Source: Curvibacter cyanobacteriorum
Lineage (GTDB): Bacteria; Pseudomonadota; Gammaproteobacteria; Burkholderiales; Burkholderiaceae_C
Direction of reading: 5' to 3'
NCBI RefSeq assembly: GCF_028649475.1
Contig: NZ_JAQSIP010000002.1
Location: 496,001-560,000, forward strand
DNA: 64,000 nt
Positions 44,622-56,442 of the stretch are shown one piece after another (the stretch's first letter is position 1; each line of letters begins with the position of its first letter). Both the position numbers and the translations under genes were made by a program. The notes beneath the pieces are model-generated. The model worked only from the letters and a program-made list of their open reading frames with translations, had not been told where the DNA came from and searched no databases.

Positions 44622-45368
44622 TTATTTGACCTCCACCGCCTCCCAGCCTTGCTCTCCAAGCACTTCATGGGGGTGAAAGCGCGCCTTGTAGTCCATCTTG
44701 CCGCTGCCCTCGATCCAGTAGCCCAGGTACACGTAGGGCAGGCCCATCTGGCGCGCCTGTTCAATCTGCCACAGCACGCCAAAGGTGCCCAGGCTGGCCC
44801 GTGGGTCGGGGTCGTAGAAGGTGTAGACCGCGGACAGGCCGTCGTCGAGCACATCGAGGATGCTGACCATGCGCAGGCGCCCTGCGCTGGCCTCGGGGCC
44901 CGGAGGGTCGCGGAACTCCACCAAGCGCGAATTGACCCGGCTTTGCAGCAGGAACTGGGTGTATTGGTCGATGCTGTCCTGGTCCATGCCGCCGCCGGCG
45001 TGGCGTCCCGCCTGGTAGCGCAGGTAGAGCTGGTAGTGCTCAGGCGAGAAATGCAGTTTCAGCACCCGAACCTCGAGGTCGGCATGTTGCCGCCAGGCCC
45101 GTCGCTGGCTTCGGCTGGGCTGGAAGTCGGCCGCCCGCAACCGCAGCGGCTGGCAGGCCTGACATCCGTCGCAGTAGGGGCGGTAGGTGAACATGCCGCT
45201 GCGCCGGAACCCCACCGCGACCAACTCGGAGTAGATGCTGTTGTGGATCAAGTGCCCTGGCGTCGCCACTTGCGAGCGGGCCTGGCGGTCGGGCAGGTAG
45301 CTGCAGGGGTATGGGGCCGTTGCGTAGTACTGCAGGGCTTGGAGGGGCAGATCGTTGAGCTGGGTCAC
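44622..45368 (-). CDS. bpt: Aspartate/glutamate leucyltransferase (Bpt; ATE family)
   Basis: A 248-residue enzyme of the arginyl/leucyl-tRNA-protein transferase family. The Cys-rich N-terminal motif [10 protein letters not shown]-type (seen as [17 protein letters not shown]) and the C-terminal [18 protein letters not shown] are diagnostic. In bacteria Bpt adds leucine to proteins with N-terminal Asp or Glu, marking them for ClpS/ClpAP. GTG start at 45368. It is directly next to aat, 7 bases away, so the two N-degron transferases form one unit. Bpt rather than Ate is inferred from the bacterial context. Confidence 0.93.
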   Translation of the reverse strand: MTQLNDLPLQALQYYATAPYPCSYLPDRQARSQVATPGHLIHNSIYSELVAVGFRRSGMFTYRPYCDGCQACQPLRLRAADFQPSRSQRRAWRQHADLEVRVLKLHFSPEHYQLYLRYQAGRHAGGGMDQDSIDQYTQFLLQSRVNSRLVEFRDPPGPEASAGRLRMVSILDVLDDGLSAVYTFYDPDPRASLGTFGVLWQIEQARQMGLPYVYLGYWIEGSGKMDYKARFHPHEVLGEQGWEAVEVK

Positions 45369-45375
45369 GGGACTT

Positions 45376-46128
45376 CTACCTCAGTCGGCTGACGTGGTTC
45401 CAGTATACGGAATTCAAGGTCCAGGCCGGGGCGGGCATCGGAGTGACCCGCTGCAGCCATTGGCTGAATTCGGCGCGGTCCACTTCCCGTGCGCCCAGTG
45501 ACGCCAGGTGGCGGGTGTTTTGCTGGCAGTCGATGGCCTCGACCCCCACCGCCAGGCACCAGTCCACCAAGGTGGCCAGGGCCAGTTTGGAGCCATCGGT
45601 GACGCGGGTGAACATCGATTCGCCGAACACCGCTTGCCCGATCTGGATGGCATACAGGCCCGCCGCCAGGCGACCGTCGATCCAGGTCTCCACGCTGTGG
45701 GCCAAACCCAGGCGGTGCAGCCGCACATAGGCCTGAATCATGTCCTCGGTGATCCAGGTGCCTTGCTGACCGGCCCTCGGGGCGGCGCTGCAGGCTCGGA
45801 TGACGGCTTCGAAGTCGTGGTCAAAGCGAATCTCGCACCCTGGCTGGCGCCTGAACTGCTGCATGGCCTGGCGCAAGCTGCGGCGCAGGCGGAACTCGGC
45901 CACAGGCAGCACCATGCGGGCCGGGGGCGACCACCACAGAATGGGTTGTCCCGCGCTGTACCAGGGGAAGATGCCTTGGCGGTAGGCCTGGGCCAGGGTG
46001 TCGGGGCTCAGGTCGGCGCCAGCGGCCAGCAGGCCGGGCGCCGACGTGTGTGGGCCCCAGGCATGGTCCACAGGCGGAAAGGGGTCGCCGGGCTCCAGCC
46101 AGGTCAGCGTGGCTTGCGGCTCAGGCAT
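45376..46128 (-). CDS. aat: Leucyl/phenylalanyl-tRNA-protein transferase
   Basis: A 250-residue cytoplasmic enzyme that attaches Leu or Phe to N-terminal Lys or Arg of proteins for ClpS/ClpAP degradation. Conserved blocks: [42 protein letters not shown] near the N terminus, [41 protein letters not shown] in the middle, and [19 protein letters not shown] (the catalytic DCQ loop). Length is usual. It sits 7 bases upstream of bpt and 37 bases after the REC-Hpt gene. Confidence 0.96.
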   Translation of the reverse strand: MPEPQATLTWLEPGDPFPPVDHAWGPHTSAPGLLAAGADLSPDTLAQAYRQGIFPWYSAGQPILWWSPPARMVLPVAEFRLRRSLRQAMQQFRRQPGCEIRFDHDFEAVIRACSAAPRAGQQGTWITEDMIQAYVRLHRLGLAHSVETWIDGRLAAGLYAIQIGQAVFGESMFTRVTDGSKLALATLVDWCLAVGVEAIDCQQNTRHLASLGAREVDRAEFSQWLQRVTPMPAPAWTLNSVYWNHVSRLR

Positions 46129-46165
46129 GGCAGGCTTGGCAAGGTGGCGGGGTGCAACAGCCGGC

Positions 46166-46912
46166 TCAGCGCGGCTGGAGGCGCTGCATCAGGGCCTGCA
46201 AGGAGGCCTTGAGTTCAGTCCAGTACAGCAGCGAGGTGTGGCCGTCGGCCTGTTCGGCGGCCAACTCGAGGGCCTTGCCCTGTTGTGACGCGGCGGCTTC
46301 GCCCAGGGTTTGCAGCACGGTCTTGAGGCTGTGGCCCAGGCGACGCAGGCCCATCAGGTCCAGCGTGGCCGCGGCCTGATCGCCGGTGACGATGTCTTTG
46401 GCAAATTGGGTCACGCAGGTGCCGCGGTACAGCAAAAAGAAAGCGGTGTCGCCGTTGAAATGCGCTTGCACCGCGGCGACTTCGGCCGGACTCAGGGTCT
46501 CCGAAGGGGCTTTGCCGGCGTTGGTGTCGTCTTCCGTGGCGCTGGTCAGGCCCACGGCCTCTTCCACGCAGGCAATGAGGTCCATCACCGAGATGGGTTT
46601 GGACAGCATGCGCCACACGCCCAGGGCCTGCAGCTGCGCCTGGATCGGCACCGTCAGACCGGCACTGAACACCACCGCCCGGGCCGCGCCGGCCACCTCG
46701 GGGTGCTGCCGCAGGTGCTCCAGCAGGTCGATGCCCGATTCACCGGGCAACATCAGGTCGGTGAGGATCAGGTCCACCGGGCCTTGGGCCAGCAAGCCCA
46801 GGGCTTCTTGAACCGAGCCCGCGATCAGCAAATCGAGGGGCATCTCCTCGAGCGCAAACTCGACAAAGCGCTGGATCGAGGCATCGTCTTCAATCAGCAG
46901 AACGCGGGGCAT
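46166..46912 (-). CDS. Response regulator with C-terminal Hpt domain
   Basis: A 248-residue REC-Hpt protein. The receiver (residues 1-125) has EDD at 8-10, Asp52 in ILTDLMLPG, and Lys in MLSKPIS. The C-terminal part (~150-248) is a histidine phosphotransfer domain with His194 in RRLGHSLKTVLQTLG, the HxLK Hpt motif. It therefore can take and pass phosphate within a phosphorelay. Four bases separate it from the HTH-REC gene upstream, so the two are one unit; a kinase is encoded nearby at 49001 on the other strand. Confidence 0.87.
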   Translation of the reverse strand: MPRVLLIEDDASIQRFVEFALEEMPLDLLIAGSVQEALGLLAQGPVDLILTDLMLPGESGIDLLEHLRQHPEVAGAARAVVFSAGLTVPIQAQLQALGVWRMLSKPISVMDLIACVEEAVGLTSATEDDTNAGKAPSETLSPAEVAAVQAHFNGDTAFFLLYRGTCVTQFAKDIVTGDQAAATLDLMGLRRLGHSLKTVLQTLGEAAASQQGKALELAAEQADGHTSLLYWTELKASLQALMQRLQPR

Positions 46913-46916
46913 GGGT

Positions 46917-47564
46917 TCAAAGACTGGTTTTTTGGGCGGGTGCGGATTCGGGCAGCAACTGCGACAGCAAGCCCGGCAACTCGGCCACCAGGCGCGGCTT
47001 GTGGATCACGCGCACGCCCTTCAGGGCGAAAGCGTAGGGCGCGCGTTGTGACTCGTCGAGCGAGGTGATGACGATCAGCTGGCTGCGCGCAAATTGGGGG
47101 TGCGATCGCAGGCTGGTGATCAGGGTCGGGCCATCGATGCCAGGCAGCAGGATGTCCACGATCAGGATGTCCGGCTGGAACTGCCCGTAAATGGCCAAAC
47201 CGGCGATGCCGTCATCGGCAACGCGCAGTTCCACCGACGGGAAGTGCTGGCGCACCAGCATCGACACCAAATTCTGGAAGTGGGTGCTGTCTTCAATCAG
47301 CAACAGGCGGGTCCCACCGTGTTGGGTGTGGGGGCGCGGGGCATCGCCGAAGTTGCGATCGCCCTGGGCACTGGCGGGGCGCCGGGAGGCGATCCAGCGT
47401 TCGACCGAAGCCCGAGAGATGCGGCGGTGCCCGCCGGGGGTCTTCCAAGCCTCCAGCTCTTCACGGTCCACCATCAACTGGACCGAGCGCACCGCCATCC
47501 CGAGCAGGCCGGCGACCTCCAGTGTGGTGTAGTGATCTCGCGTTGGGTTGTCTTCTTGATTCAT
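46917..47564 (-). CDS. Excisionase/MerR-like HTH fused to a receiver domain
   Basis: A 215-residue protein with reversed domain order: residues ~12-57 are a MerR/excisionase-type DNA-binding domain (YTTLEVAGLLGMAVRSVQLMVDREELEAWKTPGGHRRI), then a linker, and residues ~80-200 form a receiver (TRLLLIEDSTHFQN, Asp in LIVDILLPGIDG, Lys in VIHKPRLV). Usual regulators have the receiver first. It probably controls DNA or a local promoter in a phosphorylation-dependent manner. Start at 47564. It is the first gene of the minus-strand unit with REC-Hpt, aat and bpt. Confidence 0.85.
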   Translation of the reverse strand: MNQEDNPTRDHYTTLEVAGLLGMAVRSVQLMVDREELEAWKTPGGHRRISRASVERWIASRRPASAQGDRNFGDAPRPHTQHGGTRLLLIEDSTHFQNLVSMLVRQHFPSVELRVADDGIAGLAIYGQFQPDILIVDILLPGIDGPTLITSLRSHPQFARSQLIVITSLDESQRAPYAFALKGVRVIHKPRLVAELPGLLSQLLPESAPAQKTSL

Positions 47565-47694
47565 GGCTTCGCTATTTTGGCACGACTGATGTTGAAAAAG
47601 ACTTGACAAATGATAAAAATAATTTATATGATATGCAAATACAGTCAAAAATCACCCCTCAGGGTAATTTATTGAATTATTGCGAGGCTTTGCT
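47565..47694. promoter_or_regulatory. AT-rich divergent promoter region of the signalling cluster
   Basis: The 47580-47680 stretch is markedly AT-rich. Toward the plus strand TTGACA (47603-47608) and TATGAT (47627-47632) are 18 bp apart, a near-consensus promoter for the receiver gene at 47695. The HTH-REC gene is divergent, so its product may bind here. Confidence 0.65.
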
Positions 47695-48069
47695 ATGAAA
47701 AAAATACTGATCGTCGACGACCATGCGGATATTCGCAAGCTTTTGCGCATGACGATGGAGTTTGTGGCCTATGAAATCTTCGAGGCCGCGGACGGAAAAA
47801 CCGGCTTGGCCATGGCTGAGGAGCTGCAGCCCGACCTTGTTTTGCTGGACGTCATGATGCCGGGGGGCGTGGACGGTCTGGAGGTGTGTCGTCGCATCAA
47901 GGCAGCGCCCGAATTGTCCCACGCCAAAGTGATTTTGCTGACGGCGCGGGGGCAAAGCGAAGACCGTGCGGCCGGTTTTGCCGCCGGTGCTGACGAGTAC
48001 CTCGTCAAGCCTTTCAGCCTGCTGCAGCTGATCGAAACCATCCACAAACTGGAAGAAGGCACGCCCTGA
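47695..48069 (+). CDS. Single-domain response regulator
   Basis: A 124-residue receiver: DDHADIRK at 8-15, Asp52 in LVLLDVMMPGG, Thr in VILLTAR and Lys in EYLVKPFS. No output domain. It starts after GAGG at a good distance. It resembles the receiver at 24665 (DDHxDIRK). Located between the HTH-REC cluster and a binding protein/histidine kinase pair, it likely is phosphorylated by that kinase. Strong promoter upstream. Confidence 0.9.
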   Translation: MKKILIVDDHADIRKLLRMTMEFVAYEIFEAADGKTGLAMAEELQPDLVLLDVMMPGGVDGLEVCRRIKAAPELSHAKVILLTARGQSEDRAAGFAAGADEYLVKPFSLLQLIETIHKLEEGTP

Positions 48070-48179
48070 GCCTGTCGTCGGTTGGGGTCGGCCCGCAGGC
48101 CGACGCCACCGTGTCCACCTTGAGGCCTTGTTCGCCCCGAGGGCTTTGATTGGCGCTTGATGATCTTGGAGACTGGTCC

Positions 48180-48980
48180 ATGAGATTGAACCGTGTTGGG
48201 GGTCTGGCTTGCCTGCTGGCCGGCGGCCTCCTGTGTGCTGTTTCCGCCTGGGCAGGGCCGGTGCTCGACCGCGTGCAAAGCAGCAAGGTGGTCCGTGTGT
48301 GCGTCTGGCCTGACTATTACGGCATCACTTACCGCAACCCGCGCACCCAGCAACTGGGCGGTCTGGACATCGACCTGGCCCAGGCGCTGGCCTCGGACCA
48401 GGGCTGGCGTGTGGAGTTCGTGGACTCGAGTTTCCCCAGCCTGGTGGCCGATGTGCTGGGCGACCGTTGCGACGTGGCGATGTTCGCCATCGGCATGTTG
48501 CCGCAGCGCATGCAGCAGCTGAAGTTCACGCGCCCCTACCTCAGCAGCGACATCTACGCCATTGCCACGCGCAGCAGCTCGGTGGTGCGCCAGTGGGCAG
48601 ACATCGATCAACCAGGCGTGGTGGTCGGGGTCCAAGCAGGCACCTTCATGGAGCCGGTGATGGCCGCTTACCTGAAGCAGGCCAAGCTGGTCAGCATCAA
48701 GCCGCCACTGACCCGCGAGCGAGAGCTCGAAGCCGGTCGCATTGACGTGTTCATGACCGACTACCCCTACAGCCGGCGCCTGCTGGACAACGCCGACTGG
48801 GCCAACCTGATCTCGTCACCCACCCCATTCCATGTGCTGCCCTACGGCCATGTGGTGCGGCCTGGTGATGACGCCTGGCTCAAGCTCGTGGACGAGTTTG
48901 TGGGCCGCGTGCAGCGCGATGGTCGGCTGGACCAGATGGCCAAACGCCATGGCCTGTCGCGCATCGTGGTGCGCAACTGA
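48180..48980 (+). CDS. Extracellular solute-binding protein, family 3
   Basis: A 266-residue exported protein: leader RLNRVGGLACLLAGGLLCAVSAWA cut at about residue 26, then GPVLDRVQSSKVVRVCVWPDYYGI, the beginning of a family 3 (SBP_bac_3) domain, with LGGLDIDLAQALASDQGW, DRCDVAMFAIGMLPQRM and FMTDYPYSRRLL. Such proteins bind amino acids for ABC importers or serve as sensory inputs. No permease is adjacent; instead a sensor kinase gene begins 20 bases after it, so it may present a ligand to that kinase. TTGGAGA precedes the start. Confidence 0.88.
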   Translation: MRLNRVGGLACLLAGGLLCAVSAWAGPVLDRVQSSKVVRVCVWPDYYGITYRNPRTQQLGGLDIDLAQALASDQGWRVEFVDSSFPSLVADVLGDRCDVAMFAIGMLPQRMQQLKFTRPYLSSDIYAIATRSSSVVRQWADIDQPGVVVGVQAGTFMEPVMAAYLKQAKLVSIKPPLTRERELEAGRIDVFMTDYPYSRRLLDNADWANLISSPTPFHVLPYGHVVRPGDDAWLKLVDEFVGRVQRDGRLDQMAKRHGLSRIVVRN

Positions 48981-49000
48981 CGCATTTGCCAGGCCCGCCC

Positions 49001-51520
49001 GTGCGTCGTCCCGATCTCTCCAGTCGCTCCACAGGCACGCTGTGGTTGTCCAGCCAGGTGGCGCTGTTCACAGGCGTTCTGTTTGCGGTGCTGCTGCTGG
49101 TGGCCATCGTGTGGATGTCCTTGCGTGGGCACCAGCAGGTGGTGGACCAGGATCTGCAGCAAGAGGCGCTGTATGCGCGGGTGATTGAGGACCAGGCCAC
49201 GCGCTCTTTTGACGCCGTGGCCGTGGTGCTGAGCGCGCTGTCCGAGACCATTGTGTTGCACGACTCGCCCGACGATCTGGGCAGCATGGGCCGCCAATGG
49301 GCGCAGGCCCTGGCGGGGGTACCGTTTGTGCGATCGCTGGCCATCGTTGACGCCCAGGGCAAGATCGTGACCAGCTCCAACGGGTCGGAAACCGGGCGTC
49401 TGCTCGACCTGCGCCCGCTGGGGCCGCGCCCGGCGCCGGGGCAGACCTTGCTGGGTCCGCTGCTGCGCGGTCGCGCCCTGGCCGATTTTGAGGTCGGCTT
49501 CAACCGGAGCACCTTGCGCCCCGGGGTCAACGGCATCCCGATGCTCTACAGCTTCGGGCTCAAGACCGGACAGAGCCTGCTGGCCGTGGCCTTCATCAAC
49601 CCGGACGCGTTGGTCAATTTCCAGCGCCAAGCCATCGGTGATGCGCCCCTGTCGGTGGTCATGACCACCTACAGCGGGGCGGTCCTCACCAACACCGGCG
49701 ACATGGTCGATGCCCCGGGCACCAGCCTGGCGGGGCACAGCCTGTTCCGCGAGCGCCTGGCGGAGCGTGAGCACGGCAGCTACCGTGAATCGGGCACCGA
49801 AGGGGTGCTGGTGGCGTTCCGCGCCTCACGGGTCTGGCCGGTGGTGGTGCTGGTGGAGCAGGCCGTGGCCTCGTCAACCCAGCGTTGGCTCGCGCGGGCC
49901 CGCCCGGTGTTGATTGCCGGGCTGGTGGTGGTGTTCATGCTGCTGGGCATGTCCCTGATGCTGTACCGCAGCCTGCGCTCGCGCGAGCGGTCGCGGGTGC
50001 TGTTCGACCGGGCCCGCGACCAGGTGGTGCGCAGTGAGCGCGAGCTCAGCGTGCTGCTGCGCAGCTTGCAGGAGCTGATCTTCCGCACCGACGCCTCGGG
50101 CGTCGTGACCTATGTGAACGCCCGCTGGGCCGCCTTGCTGGGGGCCAAGGCCCACCAGGCGCTGGGCCAAAGCGTGCTGGATGTGCTGGTGCCCGAGCGC
50201 GCCACCGACCGCGCTGCCTTGTTCGCGCTGGACCACCTCGATGGCGTGCGCCATTGCCGGGCCAGCACCTTGGGGGCCGACGGGCGCACCCGCCATTTTG
50301 AGCTGGCGGTGGTGCCGCTGCTGGTGGGCGGCCAGATCACGGCTTTTGCGGGCAGCGCGGTGGACATCACCGAGCTGCTCGAGACCCAGCGCCAATTGCA
50401 AATGCAGCTGTCCCTGATCGGCCTGATGCTTGAGATCAGCCCACAGCCAACCTCGATGGCCGACGACTCGGGGCGCCTGGTGATGGTCAACAAGGCTTGG
50501 GAGCAGTTCAAGGGCTACGAGCGCTCCGAGGTCATTGGCAAGCGCCTGGCGGAGTTTTTGCCCGCCAACGAAGCCCTGCTGCACGAGCGTGCCGAGCAAG
50601 AACTCAACGCCCTGGGCGGTGAAATGCGGTTTGAAGCCCGCATCACCCGCTTTGACCAAGGGATGCGCGATGCGCTGATCAGCAAGGTCAAAGTGCCCAG
50701 CGAGTCCGGGGCGCTGATCGGGGTGCTGACCGTGTTGACCGACGTGACCGAGTTCCGCGAGGCCGAGCGTGCCATCCGCGAGGCGCGCGACGTGGCCGAG
50801 GAGGCTTCGCGCTCCAAGTCGGAGTTTGTGGCCAACATCAGCCATGAACTGCGCACGCCCCTGCAGTCGATCATCGGCTTCTCCGAACTGGGCTTGATGC
50901 GCGGCCGCGGCAATGAGCGCATCACCGGCATGTTCCAGGACATCAACGCCTCGGGGCAGCGCATGCTGGCCCTGGTCAACGACTTGCTGGACGTGTCCAA
51001 GATCGAGAGCACGGTGGGCACCTTCCACCTCGAAAGCGTGGACCTGCGTTCGCTGATCCGGCCTGTGGCGCGCGAGCTGGGCCCGTTGCTGGCGCGCAAG
51101 CACCTGAGCCTGTCGCTGGAGCTGTCCGAGGCACCGTTGGTGGCCCGGGCCGACCCGATGCGCTTCCAGCAGGTGATCCGCAATGTGCTGGCCAACGCGG
51201 TCAAGTTCTCGCCCGACCAGCAGGTGGTGGAGTTGACCGCCGAGATGAGCGTGCAAGGCGAGATCGTGATCACCGTGCGCGACCACGGCCCGGGCATCCC
51301 GGAGTCCGAACTGGAGAAGATCTTCGAGGCCTTCGTGCAGTCGAGCAAGACCAAGAACGGCTCTGGGGGTACCGGGCTGGGCTTGGCCATTTGCCGCAAG
51401 ATCGTCGAGGCCCATGGCGGCCGCATCCATGCCCGCAACATGCCCGACCAGGGCGCCCTGTTCGTGATTGCCTTCCCGGCCCGCACCGGACCTGACACCG
51501 TGCCCATGAGTGCGCCATGA
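49001..51520 (+). CDS. Membrane sensor histidine kinase with periplasmic domain and two PAS domains
   Basis: About 839 residues from the GTG at 49001 (a TTG at 48986 is the alternative; neither has a clear ribosome site). TM1 (VALFTGVLFAVLLLVAIVWM, ~20-39) and TM2 (VLIAGLVVVFMLLGMSLML, ~301-320) flank a ~260-residue periplasmic sensor of Cache type. Two PAS domains follow (LIFRTDASGVVTYVNARW; SMADDSGRLVMVNKAW). HisKA has His615 in FVANISHELRTPLQ; the ATPase has NAVKFS, DHGPGIP and GTGLGLAI. It has no receiver of its own, so the nearby single-domain regulators and REC-Hpt protein are candidate partners. Together with the binding protein it forms a signalling pair. Confidence 0.92.
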   Translation: MRRPDLSSRSTGTLWLSSQVALFTGVLFAVLLLVAIVWMSLRGHQQVVDQDLQQEALYARVIEDQATRSFDAVAVVLSALSETIVLHDSPDDLGSMGRQWAQALAGVPFVRSLAIVDAQGKIVTSSNGSETGRLLDLRPLGPRPAPGQTLLGPLLRGRALADFEVGFNRSTLRPGVNGIPMLYSFGLKTGQSLLAVAFINPDALVNFQRQAIGDAPLSVVMTTYSGAVLTNTGDMVDAPGTSLAGHSLFRERLAEREHGSYRESGTEGVLVAFRASRVWPVVVLVEQAVASSTQRWLARARPVLIAGLVVVFMLLGMSLMLYRSLRSRERSRVLFDRARDQVVRSERELSVLLRSLQELIFRTDASGVVTYVNARWAALLGAKAHQALGQSVLDVLVPERATDRAALFALDHLDGVRHCRASTLGADGRTRHFELAVVPLLVGGQITAFAGSAVDITELLETQRQLQMQLSLIGLMLEISPQPTSMADDSGRLVMVNKAWEQFKGYERSEVIGKRLAEFLPANEALLHERAEQELNALGGEMRFEARITRFDQGMRDALISKVKVPSESGALIGVLTVLTDVTEFREAERAIREARDVAEEASRSKSEFVANISHELRTPLQSIIGFSELGLMRGRGNERITGMFQDINASGQRMLALVNDLLDVSKIESTVGTFHLESVDLRSLIRPVARELGPLLARKHLSLSLELSEAPLVARADPMRFQQVIRNVLANAVKFSPDQQVVELTAEMSVQGEIVITVRDHGPGIPESELEKIFEAFVQSSKTKNGSGGTGLGLAICRKIVEAHGGRIHARNMPDQGALFVIAFPARTGPDTVPMSAP

Positions 51521-51836
51521 GTGCGCTATGAGGCTGGGCTGAGGGCGCGCGGAGGTCGCCGGGCGGCCGGGCCGCGCAGGGGCGCGAGGGGCGCGAGGGG
51601 CAGGGCGCTGCACCGCCACATTGCCGTCCGCCCCGGCGCACCGCCGCGATCACCCCAGGGGCAGGGGGCACTGTGGTTTTCGGCGAAAATACCCGCTGTT
51701 GCGGCCGCTGCCGCCCCGACGCAAAAGGGGCCCCAGGCCCCGCGCCCGTGTGGTTGCCCTGGCATGGCACCGGGATCTTCTCTTCCAGTTGCGCCGCAGG
51801 CCCCGGTGGGTCGCCTCGGCGCGCCGCCCCATTTTT
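51521..51836 (+). other. 316-bp gap upstream of dusA
   Basis: Very GC-rich with a 9-bp unit GGGGCGCGA repeated near 51580-51602. An ORF runs through it in the dusA frame but has no ribosome site. No promoter could be fixed. Confidence 0.4.
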
Positions 51837-52847
<1,011 letters not shown>

Positions 52848-52853
52848 GTCGGT

Positions 52854-53384
52854 TCAGGCCGCGGGCGGCGCTGGGGGCACGGGGGCGCCGGCCAGGATGG
52901 CGTTGGCGCGGGCCTGCAGGGTCACATCGCCGTGCACCAACAGCACAAACTCGTCGACCAGGATGGCGCTTTCGTAGCGCACGGCGTCCTCGCGCTTGAG
53001 CCCCACCTGGGTCAGCGCGGCGCCCAAGGCCGACAAGCCCCCGACCGCCACCGCGCCTTCCAGGGCCGCAATCACCGTGCTGACCACTGGGCCGGCAAAA
53101 GCCACCACGCCGATGCCAGGGAACAGGATCATGGCCGGTGCGGCCAGGATGCCAAACACCGCCCCCCAGAACGCGCCGTTGCCGCCCCAGGTCTTGATGC
53201 GGTCACCCAGGGTGTAGAAGCCCACGGGGTGTTCCTCGCTGTGGTAACCCTTGCCGATCAGGGAAAGGTGCTTCAGGTCAATGCCGGCATGGCCTAGCAG
53301 GCGCACGGCTGATTCAGCGCTGTCGCGGGTTTTGAACACATGGGCTTCGCCAAGGGCGTTGCTGAAAGGGGCGTTTTGAGGCAT
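52854..53384 (-). CDS. YflT/general-stress 17M-like protein with hydrophobic core
   Basis: A 176-residue protein. The N-terminal part (VFKTRDSAESAVRLLGHAGIDLKHLSLIGKGYHSEEHPVGFYT) resembles the YflT/GSP17M domain; a middle hydrophobic and Gly/Ala-rich region (NGAFWGAVFGILAAPAMILFPGIGVVAFAGP) may insert in or associate with membranes; the C terminus has LVDEFVLLVHGDV and an Ala/Pro tail. Role unknown, possibly stress related. Start at 53384 chosen by the domain start. It is convergent with dusA, 6 bases apart. Confidence 0.78.
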   Translation of the reverse strand: MPQNAPFSNALGEAHVFKTRDSAESAVRLLGHAGIDLKHLSLIGKGYHSEEHPVGFYTLGDRIKTWGGNGAFWGAVFGILAAPAMILFPGIGVVAFAGPVVSTVIAALEGAVAVGGLSALGAALTQVGLKREDAVRYESAILVDEFVLLVHGDVTLQARANAILAGAPVPPAPPAA

Positions 53385-53484
53385 GGGGTCTCGCGTCGTG
53401 CTTGGCTGCCACCAACGTGCAGCACCCAACGCAGTATTGGCCCTTCGCGCCAGCCCAGGGTTCGCAGATGTAAGGGGGGCGGCC

Positions 53485-54120
53485 TCAGGCAGCGGCTTCG
53501 AGGCCGTTGCTGAAGTGGGTGCGCATGCGCCGCGCGGCGCCCGTGCCGTCGCGCGCTCCCAGGGCTTGCATGAGGTCGCGGTGCTCTTGCAAGGACTCCG
53601 CGATGCGGCCCCGTTTGAGCAGGGAGTTGTGCCGGTTCAGCTTCATCACCTTGCGCAGGTCGGTCACCATTTGCAGGCGCCAGCGGTTGTCCGCGATCTC
53701 CAGCACACGCAGGTGAAAGCGCTCGTTGAGCTCGAAGAAGCGTTCGCGGTCGTCCACCGCCGCTTCGAGCTCGGCGTGCAGGGTGTTGAGCTCGTCAAGT
53801 TGCGCATCGCTGGCGTGCTGGGCCACTTCGCCCGCGGCATCGCTCTCCAGCAGACTGAGCAGGTGGTACACGTCACGCAGGTCTTTTTCGTTCACCTCGG
53901 TCACATAGGCGCCACGCCGCACCTTCATCGTGACCAGGCCCTCGGCGGCCAGCACCTTGATGGCCTCGCGCAGCGGCGTGCGGCTGATGCCGAATTCTTG
54001 CGCAATCTTCAGTTCGTCGATCCAGCTGCCCGGCTCCAGCTCGCGCTGAAAGATGCGCTGGCGCAGCAGTTCGGCCACTTCTTCGTAAAGGGCTTTGGGC
54101 GTGAGGGTGAGGGCAACCAT
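53485..54120 (-). CDS. GntR-family (FCD/FadR subgroup) transcriptional regulator
   Basis: A 211-residue regulator. The N-terminal wHTH reads LYEEVAELLRQRIFQRELEPGSWIDELKIAQEFGISRTPLREAIKVLAAEGLV; the C-terminal helical FCD domain (VYHLLSLLESDAAGEVA, FHLRVLEIADNRW, EHRDLMQAL) holds the metal-binding Asp/His sites of the family. It is divergent from the mutase gene and likely controls the propionate operon by sensing an acyl-CoA or organic acid. The frame runs open far upstream, antisense through the mutase, and is a shadow there. Confidence 0.92.
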   Translation of the reverse strand: MVALTLTPKALYEEVAELLRQRIFQRELEPGSWIDELKIAQEFGISRTPLREAIKVLAAEGLVTMKVRRGAYVTEVNEKDLRDVYHLLSLLESDAAGEVAQHASDAQLDELNTLHAELEAAVDDRERFFELNERFHLRVLEIADNRWRLQMVTDLRKVMKLNRHNSLLKRGRIAESLQEHRDLMQALGARDGTGAARRMRTHFSNGLEAAA

Positions 54121-54240
54121 GGGCGCGATTGTAAGGCCTGTGGAATATTTTGAATCAATAATTATGAATGATGTAAAATCCGGCCCGCAGACAGCAAGCC
54201 GCTGACCCCTCTCACCTGATTCTTCGGAGACGCTACCGTC
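54121..54240. promoter_or_regulatory. Divergent promoter/operator region for gntR and the mutase operon
   Basis: AT-rich sequence at 54140-54185 (TTGAATCAATAATTATGAATG) carries likely -10 elements for both directions and is the probable GntR binding region. GGAG lies just before the mutase start. Confidence 0.5.
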
Positions 54241-56438
<2,198 letters not shown>

Positions 56439-56442
<4 letters not shown>

